Of a DNA stretch of 64,000 nt, positions 12,165-24,635 are shown piece by piece. Position numbers and translations under genes: made by a program. Within the stretch, counting starts at the first letter, position 1; each line of letters starts with the position of its first letter. Source of the stretch: Polytrichum commune (taxonomy: Eukaryota; Streptophyta; Polytrichopsida; Polytrichales; Polytrichaceae); assembly GCA_950295325.1 (NCBI GenBank), contig OX485804.1:14944001-15008000 (forward strand), read 5' to 3'. Below the pieces are notes generated by a model. That model was given only the letters and a program-made list of their open reading frames with translations. It was not told the DNA's origin and did no database searches.

Positions 12165-13380
12165 TCATCCATGCACACATTCATCCACTATCCGTGCATC
12201 TACCCATCCATTCAATGCATAGGGCTCGTGTCACCTGGTTGTAAAGCATGGCCATGTTGGGCCTAGGGGTTTGCTTGTGATTTATTTTGGTTGTTAGCAT
12301 GGCCATGCTTGCTATTAATATTGAGGGCCAGGTCGCTTGACTACTTGAGGCGAGCTATGCAAAGGATGAGTGACGAGAAAGCGACAAAAAATTTCCATTC
12401 AAGAGGTTCATCTATCAATCTATATATAGAGTTTTTATGCCACTTGATTGGAAAAACACCAATATCCTGGACCAAGAGTTGACGCGTGATTTCCTCAAGC
12501 CATTAGCGTGGATCCATTGGTCCATCACAAAGGCACCAATATGAAGGATCATGTCATACAACTACACTAAATAGTCTTATTACAATGGACCGTGATAATT
12601 TTATAGAGCCCATGTTGATTATCAACTCATGCTAATTTTCTACTAAAAAATTAAGATGAACCACATTTTGTTATTAAAAAAAAATGTGGATTCCTATTTG
12701 ATTTTGTGTTACCACTGTCCTATAAATAATATTTAATGTGCTGGTTGAAGGTCTTCATGAAGACTTAGAGGAAGACTTGGGATCTTGCACCTACATTAAT
12801 TCCACCTTGACTAGAGTGGCCCACATTAATAATTGGGTAATAATTGGGTAATAATTTCTATGCTAGTTTTCACCCACACTAATAGGAATATTTAGTGTAG
12901 CTGAGGCAAGCTATGGAGGATGAGCTCCAACAACCATTTAAAAAAAATTCATCCACTAATTTATCTATCCATCCTCTCCTACAGAGGTGATGCCACCTAA
13001 TGGGAAAGTTCAAAGCGCAGCCATGCTGGGCCCGGGGTTCACCCGTGATTTCTTCAGGCCGTTCGCGTGGACCTGTTGGCCCATCACAGTAACAACCTGC
13101 GAGATGCTGCAACGATCGTCATCCATATAATTCATCCATATATTCACGCATCCATCCACTTGTTCATCTAGTTTCGTTCATGTATGCATCCATCCATCCA
13201 TCCGTTCATGCATGGAAGTGATGCCAGCTGATGGGAAAGCGCGACCGTCCTGGGACCGGGGTTCACCCGTGATTTCCTCGGGCCGTCAGGGTGGATCCGC
13301 TTGGCTATGCCACGAAAAACCTGGTGAAGGGCCGGGCCGCCCGGCGCTCTGAGGCGAGAGCTATGGCGGACAACAAGCTG
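12165..13380 (+). repeat. Decayed tandem repeat cluster, about 3-4 units
   Basis: Units near 12230, 12435, 12985 and 13215 share a block: GTGATGCCACCTGATGGGAA-like, then GGCC.GGGGTTCACCCGTGA, then TTTCCTCAGGCCGT, then GTGGATC.GTTGGCCCATCAC-like. Each is preceded by (CATC)n/(CCAT)n microsatellite runs. The two right-hand units (12965-13110 and 13195-13320) are the closest to each other and markedly GC-richer than the surroundings. No protein family is recognised. Confidence 0.55.
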
Positions 13381-13384
13381 AGAA

Positions 13385-15637
13385 ATGCTGCCCGATGCCT
13401 TGATGTCGCGGGAGCTCAATTTTTGTTCATTACTTTACCTGGAAGATGAGGAATATATTTCTCCGGTTTCTGTGCACTCGATTTCTATCATTTTTGCAGA
13501 ATTTTGTCGCAATTTTTTCTCCGTTCACTTCGTAGAACGACGGACATACAGTCGCCAAGTGTTTTCGCCGTCTTTGTGGATTACACTTCACTTGAGATGG
13601 AGCTTCATGTATACCGATGATGATTTTCCTTCGCCTTCCCGATAACGGATTCAGAGTACCTCCATCCCCCTCTCTATCGGTTCTCGGATCGTCCTACCGG
13701 AGTAGTAGTCTGTAGACTTGGAGCGACGGACGTTTGAGCTTTGTTTGAGCTCCGTTGGTCGCAGATGGGAGAGACAAAATTCAGGTGCGTACACGAGAAG
13801 TCATCCTGAACTCTGTACTTAAGTGTGGAGAATTGTTTTACCAGAGCTTCGCATTCCAATCCTCTGTTTTGTGTTATACTTTGTTTTTCTTCTTTTTCCT
13901 TCTTTCAAGTTGCATTGCGTATTATCTTAAATCTCGCAGTCGGGGAGCGAAGTGTTTTGGAACGTGATTATGAAGGTGCTTAATCGCCATGTACTGCGAG
14001 TCCTCTGCTCGCCTGCATTAGGGTTGGCAGAAAGTTGACATGAGTACGGAGCTTGGCTAGAGGATGTGGTATGGTATGGTATGGAATGTGAAGGTACTGC
14101 GTGAATGCTTTTTCTAAGATATCATCAATTTCTTAGATGACGAGGGGTTCAGAGGTAATTATAATAAACTCGGAAGGTTTTCTCTCCGACCTGCTGAGGT
14201 TTTTGTTGTTTCAACTCTCGTACTTACGAATAGTTCTGTCTTGTGTTGAGCCGGGATTGTGTTGTCGTCCTTTTCTTGGGAGGAAAGGATCTTTGTTAAG
14301 ATGGTTTGTAATGTATTTAAAATGTTATTCTGGCAGAACCTGAAGTTAGCTCTCTGTTGTGCTGCCCTGCTTGGTGTAATTCTACTTGACGATGGGCTGG
14401 GGGCATTTTTTTGTGAGCTGTAGAAGCTCGAAGGTCCAGGTAAGGCGAGTTAAAGGATGTCTTCAGTGAAGGATGACACTTTGCTAACATATTGATCGAT
14501 TGCACCGTTCAAGAGTCAGCTGTGTATACTTTTCAGGGAGAATATGGAGCTAGGATACAGTAGATTTGGGACTTCACGAATCGCGATTCAGGTCCATATA
14601 GTTTAACGGCGTCTTCATTATTGAGAATGCATCTCAATTATTGTCGTCATTTCAGTATGGTTTTGAAAATGTACAGCAGAAATTGGCGACACGTGGAATA
14701 ACACTTTCGGCAGCTATGCGTTGAGGGTTTTGTGATCATGTCTACCTGTCTATTACAAATTGTGTCTCCTACTTTGGATTGGAATTGGTGATGAATCATC
14801 TGTGAGGATGTGAGAAATTCTTCTGGCATGTAGGAAGTTGACGAGACTCGATGTTTCTGAAAATTTTGAAAATTTTGTCGGTAGTATTCCATCATTCAAG
14901 CTTGATTGTTCAGTTAGCGTGGGAGGTGAGTGACTGCTGCTGCCTGACGTTGTTTTTGTACGTTGTTGATGCAGAGATGTTGGAATGAACCGAGAATGAA
15001 ATGATAGTTTTATGATGAATTCACGCACTCTAGTAAGCTTGCTAAGGGTCAGTCACCTTATTTTTGATGTCAATGGATGCACTCAGCCCTTGCGACATGG
15101 AAATAGTGTAACAGGAACCATTGGTGTAATTGAAATGGGCACTCAAGGCTGGAAAAGAATAGTCGTTCAAGATTTATGAATTTGTGCAAGCACTGCTTGC
15201 AATTGCAAGCTCAGACATTGAGTTAGCCAGAGGTTTGTAAGGTACAACAGACATATAGGTGTATCGATAATGAGGAGGACGCCTGGTGGAAGCATCGGCG
15301 GGGGAGGCGTCCCCAGGGATCGTAGTTGGCATGATTGTCTTCAGCTGCACTTCTCGATGGAAAAGGATCGAGGAGGCAGACGTGTTATGCTGATGTCATC
15401 CAGGCCAACTAGTTGTTGCGTAATAAGGAGGTTTCTGTGGTGTGGTGTTGTTGTGAATCGTGGTATGTTGCTGATTATATAGGAGGCCATAATTTGATCA
15501 AGAGAGCCAGGGCCCAGTGGGAGAGACATACTTTCAATTCTGGAGGAAGATAGATATGTATTAATGTTGTGGCATGGAGGGCAATATACATCAGTGGTGT
15601 TGACGTAGGTATAGAGTAGTGGAGGCGCACTAAATGA
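13385..15637 (+). promoter_or_regulatory. Probable 5' leader exon and leader intron of the SEUSS-like gene
   Basis: Sequence from about 13,400 is more GC-balanced and pyrimidine-rich than the spacer. It ends at 13784 with a good donor (CAG|GTGCGT), after which about 1.85 kb of T-rich, intron-like sequence runs to the first coding exon. Possible acceptors just before or within the start region are AATAG (about 15654) and CTAGCAG (about 15663). If an acceptor there is used, translation would start at the second ATG (15665). Many short upstream ORFs are present. No TATA box is evident. Transcript data would be needed to place the start. Confidence 0.4.
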
Positions 15638-18600
15638 ATGGAAAGATACAATAGTCTAGCAGCTATGGACATTCGCCAACATGTGGGTGCGTCCTTTTCT
15701 CCACATCCCTTACACCAGCTTAGCGCTCTGGTGACTGCTGCTGATGACAGTTTACTAGTCGGCAGCCGACTCTCAAACGCGACAAGTTCATCATCAAGAC
15801 CAGTGGATTTCGGCAGTACTCACAATCCCTCATTTTCCTCCAACAGTTTGTCGGAGTTTTCATCCTCTCTGTTTGATTGTCAGAGTTCTCAGAGTTCTTT
15901 TGGGCGATATGTTGGGTCGGCCACTCTCATTCCTCTCTCACAATCTCAAACCATGCCAGCCAAAGGAGGTGTAACCAGTGAGATGATGCCTGCGGATGAG
16001 TGGTCAGGGACAACCTTCTCGGGCCCTGGGACGCCGAGTACTCAACAACAGCAACAGCAGCAGCGGGAGGAGGAGCGTTTACAAAGTCCTCCAGATCCTG
16101 GCCTTACTACCCAGGCTGATCTGCTGCCCAAGCATCAGTTTCTGTATGAAGGAAGGTTAATCACTGGAGCACAAACTGTGCAGAGTTTGGAGGAGAATAA
16201 GTATCAGTTGGTAATGTGTGCAAGCCAGCAATCAGGGGTCTCCCAAGGAAATGGAATACTTTCTTCATCAGGTGGGCCTTCCCAGGGGCTAATACACAGT
16301 CGGCTGGGTGATGCACAAGAGTCAACGGATATCTCTGTTCCGATTGTAGACTACCCTGTTGAGAAGTCTGTGAAGTCTGAGTTCAATGGCATCGAGGGAG
16401 TGAAATTAGAGTATGATGTACAGGAGTCCCAACCGGAGGTTTTAATGTCCTCTCAAGATTCAGCATACCAAGAAGGAAGTCTTCATGGGCCGATTTCCTC
16501 CAACCAACAGTTAGGAATGGAAATGTGCCTGACAGGCAGCTTAGCTCAAGCAGATATGAAAGATAACCATGCAGAGGCATTTCAAAACCAAATGATGGGT
16601 AGCGTTCCAGATGGAGAGATTAGCAGCTTGCGACCAGGCTTTCCAAATGGTAAGATCAGCTGTACTGAAATTTTATCGTTATCATATTATAATTGCGCAT
16701 CAACAGATTAATTAAGCATGTATTAACAACTTGGACCAGATCTGCTGGTTCTTGAATTGGCACTGCATTCCCTAATGAACATCTTCAGACATAGATCGTG
16801 GGAGTATGTGGATCATTCTTTGATAACATAAGATGCTTTATTTTGTTCTTGGCAGGTGTGGCTCAAGGACCGAACTTTCAGCAACTAACTTTCAGTCATG
16901 AATGTCGCCAACCAGGGTTTAGTCGGTTGCAAGTCCAGTTTGAAGGCACCCAGCAGCTGTTGAATCGACAAAACAGTTTCCAGGGCCGTCAGTCTCTTCA
17001 ATCTCTTCGGAGCTTGGGACTGATGCAAGGTGTTCATCCTCATCAAGCTCTTCAATATCCAGGAGCAAGTGCGCAACAAACAATGTTTGCAGGCAGTGCC
17101 AATCAATTTGCACATTTGCAGCGTGCAGCAGCCTCCCAAGCTTCATTCATGCAAATAGCACCTGCAAACCAACTCTCAACTTACCAGGTCCAGATATATG
17201 TCCTCATACATGTGGTGTCCTTTATATAATTGTTAACAAACTAATGAGCATGGAAATCTCTCTGGACTTCCAGTTGCTTGCAGTTGTGCACAAGGATACT
17301 CGTTTATTTTTAATTTCCCTTGACTGCTACTAGAGTTATTCTCTTAACTCAATGGGACTTCTCGTCGGGAGTTGGTCCCCTGTGAATTTTTATTGTTTGA
17401 ATTTCCATACAGAATCAATAAATTCTTTCCTCTTGTGATGGGGCATGCTCGGAGGTACTCTTTAAAATCAAATGAAGAACAATCTATTTCGGTGCATTGT
17501 GGGCCAAACTCATTTTAGCACCTATCGGCATGCCAAAATGAGTTTTGACCCTCAACGAACCCCAACAGAGTTCTTCGCTCAAACCTTTACACTACCTCCA
17601 AGCATCCGCCGACAACTTACCGAACATGGAAGGTCTTCCATAACAACCCATCCTGAACCAAAAGTCATGTTAAATTGGAGGATGACTTTTTTAGATCCAA
17701 GAATTGTCGTCATCTAATCTCACATGGATATTTGTCGATCAGATTCAAGAGCAGAACGAGGCACAGGTGCATGCCCAAGCACAATCACGAGCACGAGCAC
17801 AAGCACAAGCACAAGCACGAGCACAAGCACAAGCACAAGCACAAGCACAAGCACAAGCTCAAGCACAAGCACAAGCTCAAGCGATGGCACACGCACATGC
17901 ACAGGCTCAAGCAGCTAACCAGCAAGCTGCACTACAACAAGCGGTTGCCAACCAAGTAGCTATGATGGAAGCGCGACAATCTCAACAGGGAGGGCCAGGA
18001 CTTCAACAACAGCTGTTATACTATCCGAGCCAAGAGCAACAAATTCAGTCGGGGCAAGCCCGAGCGTTTCACGTGAGTGGTACTGACTGTTTAGAGGGAT
18101 TTCGGGAGCACAATGAAGGGTGGTTGTGGACACTACAAGGGTGGTTGTGGTTTTGTTAACCACCAAAATCAACCACAATTACGGGTTTTTTCATTCACAC
18201 TTGTATTGAGCAACTCCTTGTGGTTGTGGTTGACGGTGGGTCTGGTCTTGCGAATCACAATCTATCATTGGTTAAGGTCCTGGTTTGCGAAGAGATTAAA
18301 GTGATTATTATCCACGATGGCCTTGGATTGCAGTGCATTAAACTAACATTTTAGTCTTGGGCAGCATCTCCTCGGTCTTTATTGACTCTAATCACTAACT
18401 AGCATAGAGTAATTCAATGATACAAGAGAAGAATGTCAGATGCAGTTCTCATTCAACAATAAGTAACCCTTCTACAGGTTTCTTTGGTTACTTTTGTTCA
18501 ACTCTTGAGGTTTAACGCAGTAGGGAAAAATTTCACACTTAACTTGAAAAATGTGACAGGTGATGAATGGTTTACAGTTGACTGGATCTGCACAACAAAT

Positions 18601-21600
18601 GCTTGCGCGCATGCAACCTGGAATGCAGAATCAGTTTCTGCAAGGCCTGAAGCTTGGTCACCATATACTGCAAGGACTTGGGAATGGGTTTGGGAGTGTA
18701 GATAATGGAACGAGAAATCCGATGCCCTCAGCACTTGCCTCTGAATGTAACCGTATTATCATGCTCTATATTCAAGAGCAAAGAAAGCGGCCCTTGGTAA
18801 GCGTTAAGGGCGAAGCTGGGAAAAAAGCTGATAACTTTACTCAGCCTCATGTTAATATTTTGCTATTGCAGTTCAATATCTTTGACGTCCAGAATTATTT
18901 ATCTCAATAGACTCAATAGGTAATCAAGGAGTTCATAAAGAATGACAGTTTTCTGCATGGTTTCAAAGCACTGCTACCAGTAGATGCATTCTTACATTGA
19001 AGCACGTAATTCATTGTCGGCAATTTAAAGAACATGACTTTAGAAGATAAAATTTGTGAATTAGGTGGTTAATCAGCCAATATCAGGGATTTATCTTCTC
19101 ATGAATTCCAGTATTGAGTAGTTCATATTTCATGCAGGACAACAATATTTCCTTTTGGAAGAACCTTGTGCGACATTTCTTTGAACCTGGTACTCTGAAG
19201 CGCTGGTGCCTAAGCAATTACAACATGTCTCCTATTGGGCAGCATGCCGAAGGTCTCTTCCCCATGGTATGCAAGATCATGTCTCCGATACTACAAGGTC
19301 GTATCATATTTGTGCATAACTTCAGAGATTATAAATAGAAAATTCCTTGTAGACCCCAGAAAATGTCTACCTATTGCATAACTTCATGTGCATTTGTACC
19401 ACCTTAATGTGAAATTGTGGTGATGCAGGAGTTCTGGTTCTGTAACTTGTGTGGTGTGCAACCAGGAAGAGGATTTGGTATAGATAACTATCCTGACTCT
19501 CATTTTTAACGAAGATATTCCACACTTGCATAATTAACTCAATGTACGATTCTTTGTATTATTTCGATTTCTGAAGCAATTTCTTTTTTCTTGGGTCTGT
19601 CAGATATATGTACTGATGTTTTGCCCCGACTCTGCAAAATCAAATATGATAGCGGGCTGCTGGACGAGATCCTATTCATAGATGTAGCCGATGAGTAAGT
19701 TTTTCTGCACATGATTCCAATGCAATGGAATGTTCTGCATTTATAAAATAGTTAAATCCGTCCAGCAGAGAAGGAAATGTATGGAACTCTTATGGATGAA
19801 CATGCTGGACAGGCGATATATCCTACCCTCAGGAAAGATGGTGTTGGAGTACTCACGGGCAGTTTATGAGTCGGTTTTTGCAGATTTGAGGGTGAGTATC
19901 TTCTCACCTATGACCTATGTTGTAATTCTACACCATTAACAGTATAGACCACTGGTATATGTGAAAATGATGTCTTATACTGAACCCTTTTTCCAGATCA
20001 GCTTCTATTGAGCTCTAATTCTTCCACTGGATGAAGTATATCTGTAATTGGTCCTTGCGGAGATAAAATGAGGAGAGCTATGGGTATATAATGTGTAATT
20101 AATTTTTCTTTCAATTAAAAGTTAAAAGTTAAAAATTTTATTGAATAAAATATGGAAGTAGATGAATGTCCTTTGAATGTCGAGATTGACTGCTTGTTGG
20201 ACATTTCGTGTGTGTGTAAGGAATCTAAGTTTGTACACGATTTTATGGGGTTTCCAATGCAGCTTAATTTTTGTTAGATTTACAAATGAGATGTTTGAGC
20301 TTGCATAAGAAGAGCACTAATCTCAACTCCCATCGTTTGGCAGGTGGTGAGATATGGGAAGCTCCGTGTGACCTTCAGCGCCTCTTTGAAGGTGTGGCAT
20401 AATGCTTTATATGTTATTGCCCTTATACTTTGACACTAAGGTGTGAGATTTCTGTTTGGAGATGCTATTTCTGATGTAGCAATTATTCTTTCCTTCAAAA
20501 ACAGATTCAAGCCTGGGAATTCTGTACGAAGAGTCATGAGGAATTAGTGCCATGCAAGAACCTTCTTGAGCAGGTATCGTCATCTGTAATAACTTTCAAG
20601 TTATTCTTTTCTAGCTAATCTTTCTCTACTAAATATCTAGCTCCTTTTCATTGCTTTACAAAGATCTGCTTAATTCGACCTCTACTGCTTCATTGAAAGG
20701 TAAAATGGGTAGATAGTGATTCATAAGTGCACAGAAGAACTTACGAGGATGTCTTAAAGTGCCTTCCATTCTCTGTAATCCACAGGCACTCCATTCGGTT
20801 TGTTACTTGGGATGTTTGCATTGCCTGAAATTCTTGTGCATATTGTGGTTCTTTTGCTTCAGTTCAATTGGTAGGACGTGTATTGTATTTCGCAATACCC
20901 TTAGCACTTTGATGTCTCACATTCTAGTAGGTTTATTATCAACTGCTCTAGTGAATAGTTTACGAAATTATGCTTCATACATTTTTAAAACAACCAGGCA
21001 GAGCAGCTGGGCAGTCTGGTGATGGAAGCTGGACAAGAAAACTTCGACAGAAGTGTGCAGAACCTCACGAAACACTGCAATGCGTATGTTCTTTTCTACA
21101 CAAGATCTTAAACGTACCATGATGCAGTTTCTTTGTACGTATTGTTTTGATCAATAGTTTTATGCAAGGAGGATGTGGACACATTTTAGTAGCCAGCTTT
21201 TGAAGATGATCAAATTGATGGTGCAGGTTCTCATCCACAGCCAAACAGCTGGCAGTCAAGCTGGACTCTCCCATGGTCAACGACCTTGGTTTCTCAAAGC
21301 GCTATGTCCGCTGTTTGCAGGTCCTATTCTGTTAACCGCTATGGTCTCTGACCTCTTTTGAGACCAGTGATTTGTTGAGCAGTTTTTGTTCCTATACATG
21401 GTGTTTACTTAGAGTGGGGGGCTTCAATCCCCAATATTACCTTATATGCAGTGGACGTTACTTGGCTTCATTTATTTTTTGTTGCATTAATTGCAGATTT
21501 CAGAAGTTGTGAACAGCATGAAAGACCTTATGTCATTTGAGAGGAAGACTGGCGCTGGACCTATTCGTATGTTTCTCATCTTACATGTGGCTCGGGTTCT

Positions 21601-22793
21601 CTCGATACTTTTTTCTTTCTTCAAACATCTCTTCTTCAATGGGCTCCTGTGATAACTTAAAGTCTGCTACACTGATTTTGTTAAATAGCGTGGTCAGATG
21701 TATAGTGTGACTTACCATGGGCAACTCTATCGTGTGGCCCCACAGTTTACATCATAACGTATGAAATAGTGTGCAACTTTAGCTACACTTGTCTTGCACC
21801 CGTGGTATATTTATCTCCTTCCCCTAGGTTGGAAGTCCTTCAAATGGACACTATTCTCAATCCAATAGAAATATTGGAACCTCCTACAACGTAGACCTCT
21901 GATATGAAAAACTAGGGTTTGGTGAATAGTTTGCACCCACAATATAATTTCCAATATTTTAGTGGGCAAAATAAGCTCATAGTTTGGCCTAAGGTATTTT
22001 CCATAATCGATATACTGTAAACATTAAATTGACATGTTTCCTCCACTTTTTGTGTTATTCGGTGGAAACAGAATTACTGAATGCTTGTTGTTGCTTTCCC
22101 GCAGAGAGCCTAGAAAGATTCCCGAGTGCTCGGAAATTGTACCGAGAAGGCTTGCTGACGAATGTCTCCTCCATTACACAGCTCATACATCATCTGACTC
22201 AAGGCTCTCCTCATTCCAACCACTATGGGCGACAAGCATCAGGGCAGATCGGTACTCGACACCCTGGTCAAGTTTTTAACCTTCCAAATGGGCAGCAACA
22301 TATTTCTCAACAGTTTCAAGGGCACCCGAGTCAGCTGCCACCTGGCACAATTTCTGAAGGCCACAGAGACCCAACAACGATGGCTAATTTTGCACAGCTC
22401 TCCAATTACTTGAAGTCACAGCTTCGGAGTCAAACGGACGCTCGTCAATTTGCGGGGTTAGTAGGATACTCTAATAATAATAATCAGATGCAACCACCTG
22501 GGTATAATTTCCATGCGGCTGGAAATTCTCAAGTGGTGTTATCATCTGGGATTTCATGGCCCAGCAATGCCATGCAGGTTTCATTACCCAGACCTGCTAG
22601 TCTTTCTGGTGGAAATTCTCTCCCTTTCTGTGACACCCAGATACATTTGCAACTTAATCATGCACAAACACTTTCTCATCTTCAGGGACAATCATCAACA
22701 CTAAGTGGAGCATCACCAAGTATGAATCAACAGGCATTCCAGACTAATTTCTCAAAGCAGATACAACCTCAATATTCAGTCACACTCGTTTAA
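15638..22793 (+). CDS. SEU: SEUSS-like LIM-domain-binding (LDB/Chip-type) transcriptional co-regulator
   Basis: Fourteen coding exons join in frame: 15638-16649, 16856-17187, 17743-18072, 18560-18796, 19138-19266, 19429-19477, 19604-19694, 19813-19891, 20344-20391, 20505-20573, 20998-21083, 21227-21320, 21497-21566, 22105-22793. The protein is 1104 residues against about 880 in Arabidopsis SEUSS. The N-terminus is Ser/Gln-rich with a QQQQQQQ run. The middle is Gln-rich with an (AQ)n tract. The LDB dimerisation/conserved domain spans roughly residues 610-860, with ISFWKNLVRHFFEPGTLKRW, FCNLCGVQPGRGF, LPRLCKIKYDSG, VVRYGKLRVTFS, AWEFCTKSHEEL, VNDLGFSKRYVRCLQ and ISEVVNSMKDL. The C-terminus is Gln/Ser-rich. 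In the known family this nuclear adaptor lacks a DNA-binding domain and works with LEUNIG-type Groucho co-repressors and MADS or other factors. No stop or frameshift is seen. ATG 15665 is an alternative start. The gene is convergent with the P450. Confidence 0.93.
17764..17890 (+). repeat. Coding hexanucleotide microsatellite (GCACAA)n encoding Ala-Gln
   Basis: About 20 imperfect GCACAA/GCTCAA/GCACGA units in SEUSS exon 3 encode alternating Ala-Gln, then AHAHAQAQ. Because the unit is 6 bp, length change keeps the reading frame. The open frames in all other phases over this stretch are artefacts of the repeat. Confidence 0.9.
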
Positions 22794-24635
22794 CTATGTG
22801 GTTGCAGCTAATGGGGGTCAGCAGAGTCTACCAGGAACTCCTCAAAGTGAACTTAGTGACTTGAGGTCAAATGTTTAATCTCAATTGGGTTGCAAAGCAA
22901 CCATTTGTTTTGACCTTGTCTCACCTCTTACACAGCAGCTCCTTTATCCTCTGGGCCTGTACAATGGAGGGTATGAAGAAGGCCTCCATCCACCTTGAAG
23001 GATAGCACTTGTGTTATACTCTTGGCAACGACGTTTTGTGGGAAGAGAGTTCTTGTATTTGTAGTGTCACCAAGCAGTTCACGTTGAGAAGCTATGAAAA
23101 TTTTCAATTTTGACTAGGTTCCCAACCACTAGGAGCTAGGTGTAAAGCTTGAGACGGCAGCCTTGGAATTAGGAACCGTTTTACTGATCATGAAGAAGAG
23201 ATTTTTCATTACACTTGGAATGTATCATTTGTATCAACTGTTCTCCATGCAAATTTTATGAATCCTTTTACTGCCACAGTTTGCTGAACCCTAAACCCGA
23301 GGCCTGCACTACGTTCAGGTTGTGTTAGACCTTCATGTAAAATCTGTTTGCGGTTTATATAATTGTGCTCTGCCATAGAAAACTTCTTCAAGGATAATTG
23401 ACATGCTTGGCATGAAGTTAACCATGTGTTTGCTAGATTCATTTGCATGTATAGATGAGTTAATATAAGAAGCCTAGGAAGTGCACTGTTCAAGTACTGT
23501 ATTTATACACGTGGGTGCACAAAAGGGGTATTATTTAAAACAAGCATGTACAAAATGTACGTACAAGAGACATATTGCTATTAAGCAAGAAGTAGATATA
23601 CATGAGGCTATAGAAAAATATATGTAAAGTACGCATTTACGCGTTCAAGTCAGACCTGGACCAAGAATCATGTGTTTTTTCATCCACTAAGTAACGACTT
23701 TATAACTAAAAATCCATGATTTGATATTATACATATAATAGGGCTATATTTTTGCATTTCCAAACATTTGTACACATGTTATATACAATTTCTGTATTTG
23801 TTTTTGGACCCTTGTGTACGTATGAAAATATATTTTGAAGCAATGAGATTTGTACGTATATTGCTTGATTTTAGCAAAAATAAAATGTATACAGGGGTAT
23901 TTTAATAAGGGGCATGCACGCACGTGATGCTTGGTTTTAATGAATAGTGCACTCCCTGAGATAAGAAGGGCTTGGTGGCAAAAGAATTGCAACCTTCCAC
24001 ATAATTTGCTCCTACTTCAACTACCTTATGATCTCCTGTATCAACAAGTGAAAAAAAGTATATGAGGTGGCAGAGGAGCATCTCATTGTCAAAACGTTTT
24101 CCATCTTGTACATTACGTGAAGCAGCCAAAGAAGTGCTCTCTGTTGAGGATAACATGGAAGGTGACCATAGTATACAATGTTACCTGGTGTAAAATACTT
24201 CATATAGATTTGATATTTATCTGAAACAAATCACTTCATCTGCTTCGCTCTAAATATTGGTGTAAGTTGATGTAGATGTGCCTAAATCCAACATAGCACT
24301 AAGCTGGGCAGCTATATTTGAGTGGTCTGTGCTAAGTTGTGGATCTAAAACCAGATACCAAATAGACATGTGTTTAAAAATAGATTGGACTACGTGCTCA
24401 AAATATGCTATCCATTCAAGGCTCAATAGTGAACGTGGTTGGATATGAACACTTAATGAGCATGGGAAATCTTGTTTTGATTATGAGTAAGATGTTTTTT
24501 TGAGCATCAAAATTTATGTTTCAAATGGCTATTGGCACGATTGGAATTTGCTAATCATCTCGCACTAGTTGTGCGTTTCATATCCTACGAGAAGTGAATG
24601 TAGCGAGAAAAATCTCCAAATAACAGATGTGCAAA
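22794..24635. other. Spacer between convergent SEUSS-like and P450 genes
   Basis: The first few hundred bases are probably SEUSS 3' UTR. The rest is AT-rich without a gene. TACGTAC/CATGTA-rich words recur at 23540-23640 and 23810-23870. Open frames on the minus strand at 23209-23493 and 23744-24203 have no domain. Confidence 0.45.
24310..24440 (+). repeat. Dispersed repeat family B, copy 4
   Basis: Contains CTATATTTGAGTGGTCTGTG, AAGTTGTGGATCTAAAACC, GACATGTGTTTAAAAATAGA and TTGGACTACGTGCTCAAAAT. It is the best-preserved copy and lies just downstream of the P450 stop codon (opposite strand). Confidence 0.55.
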
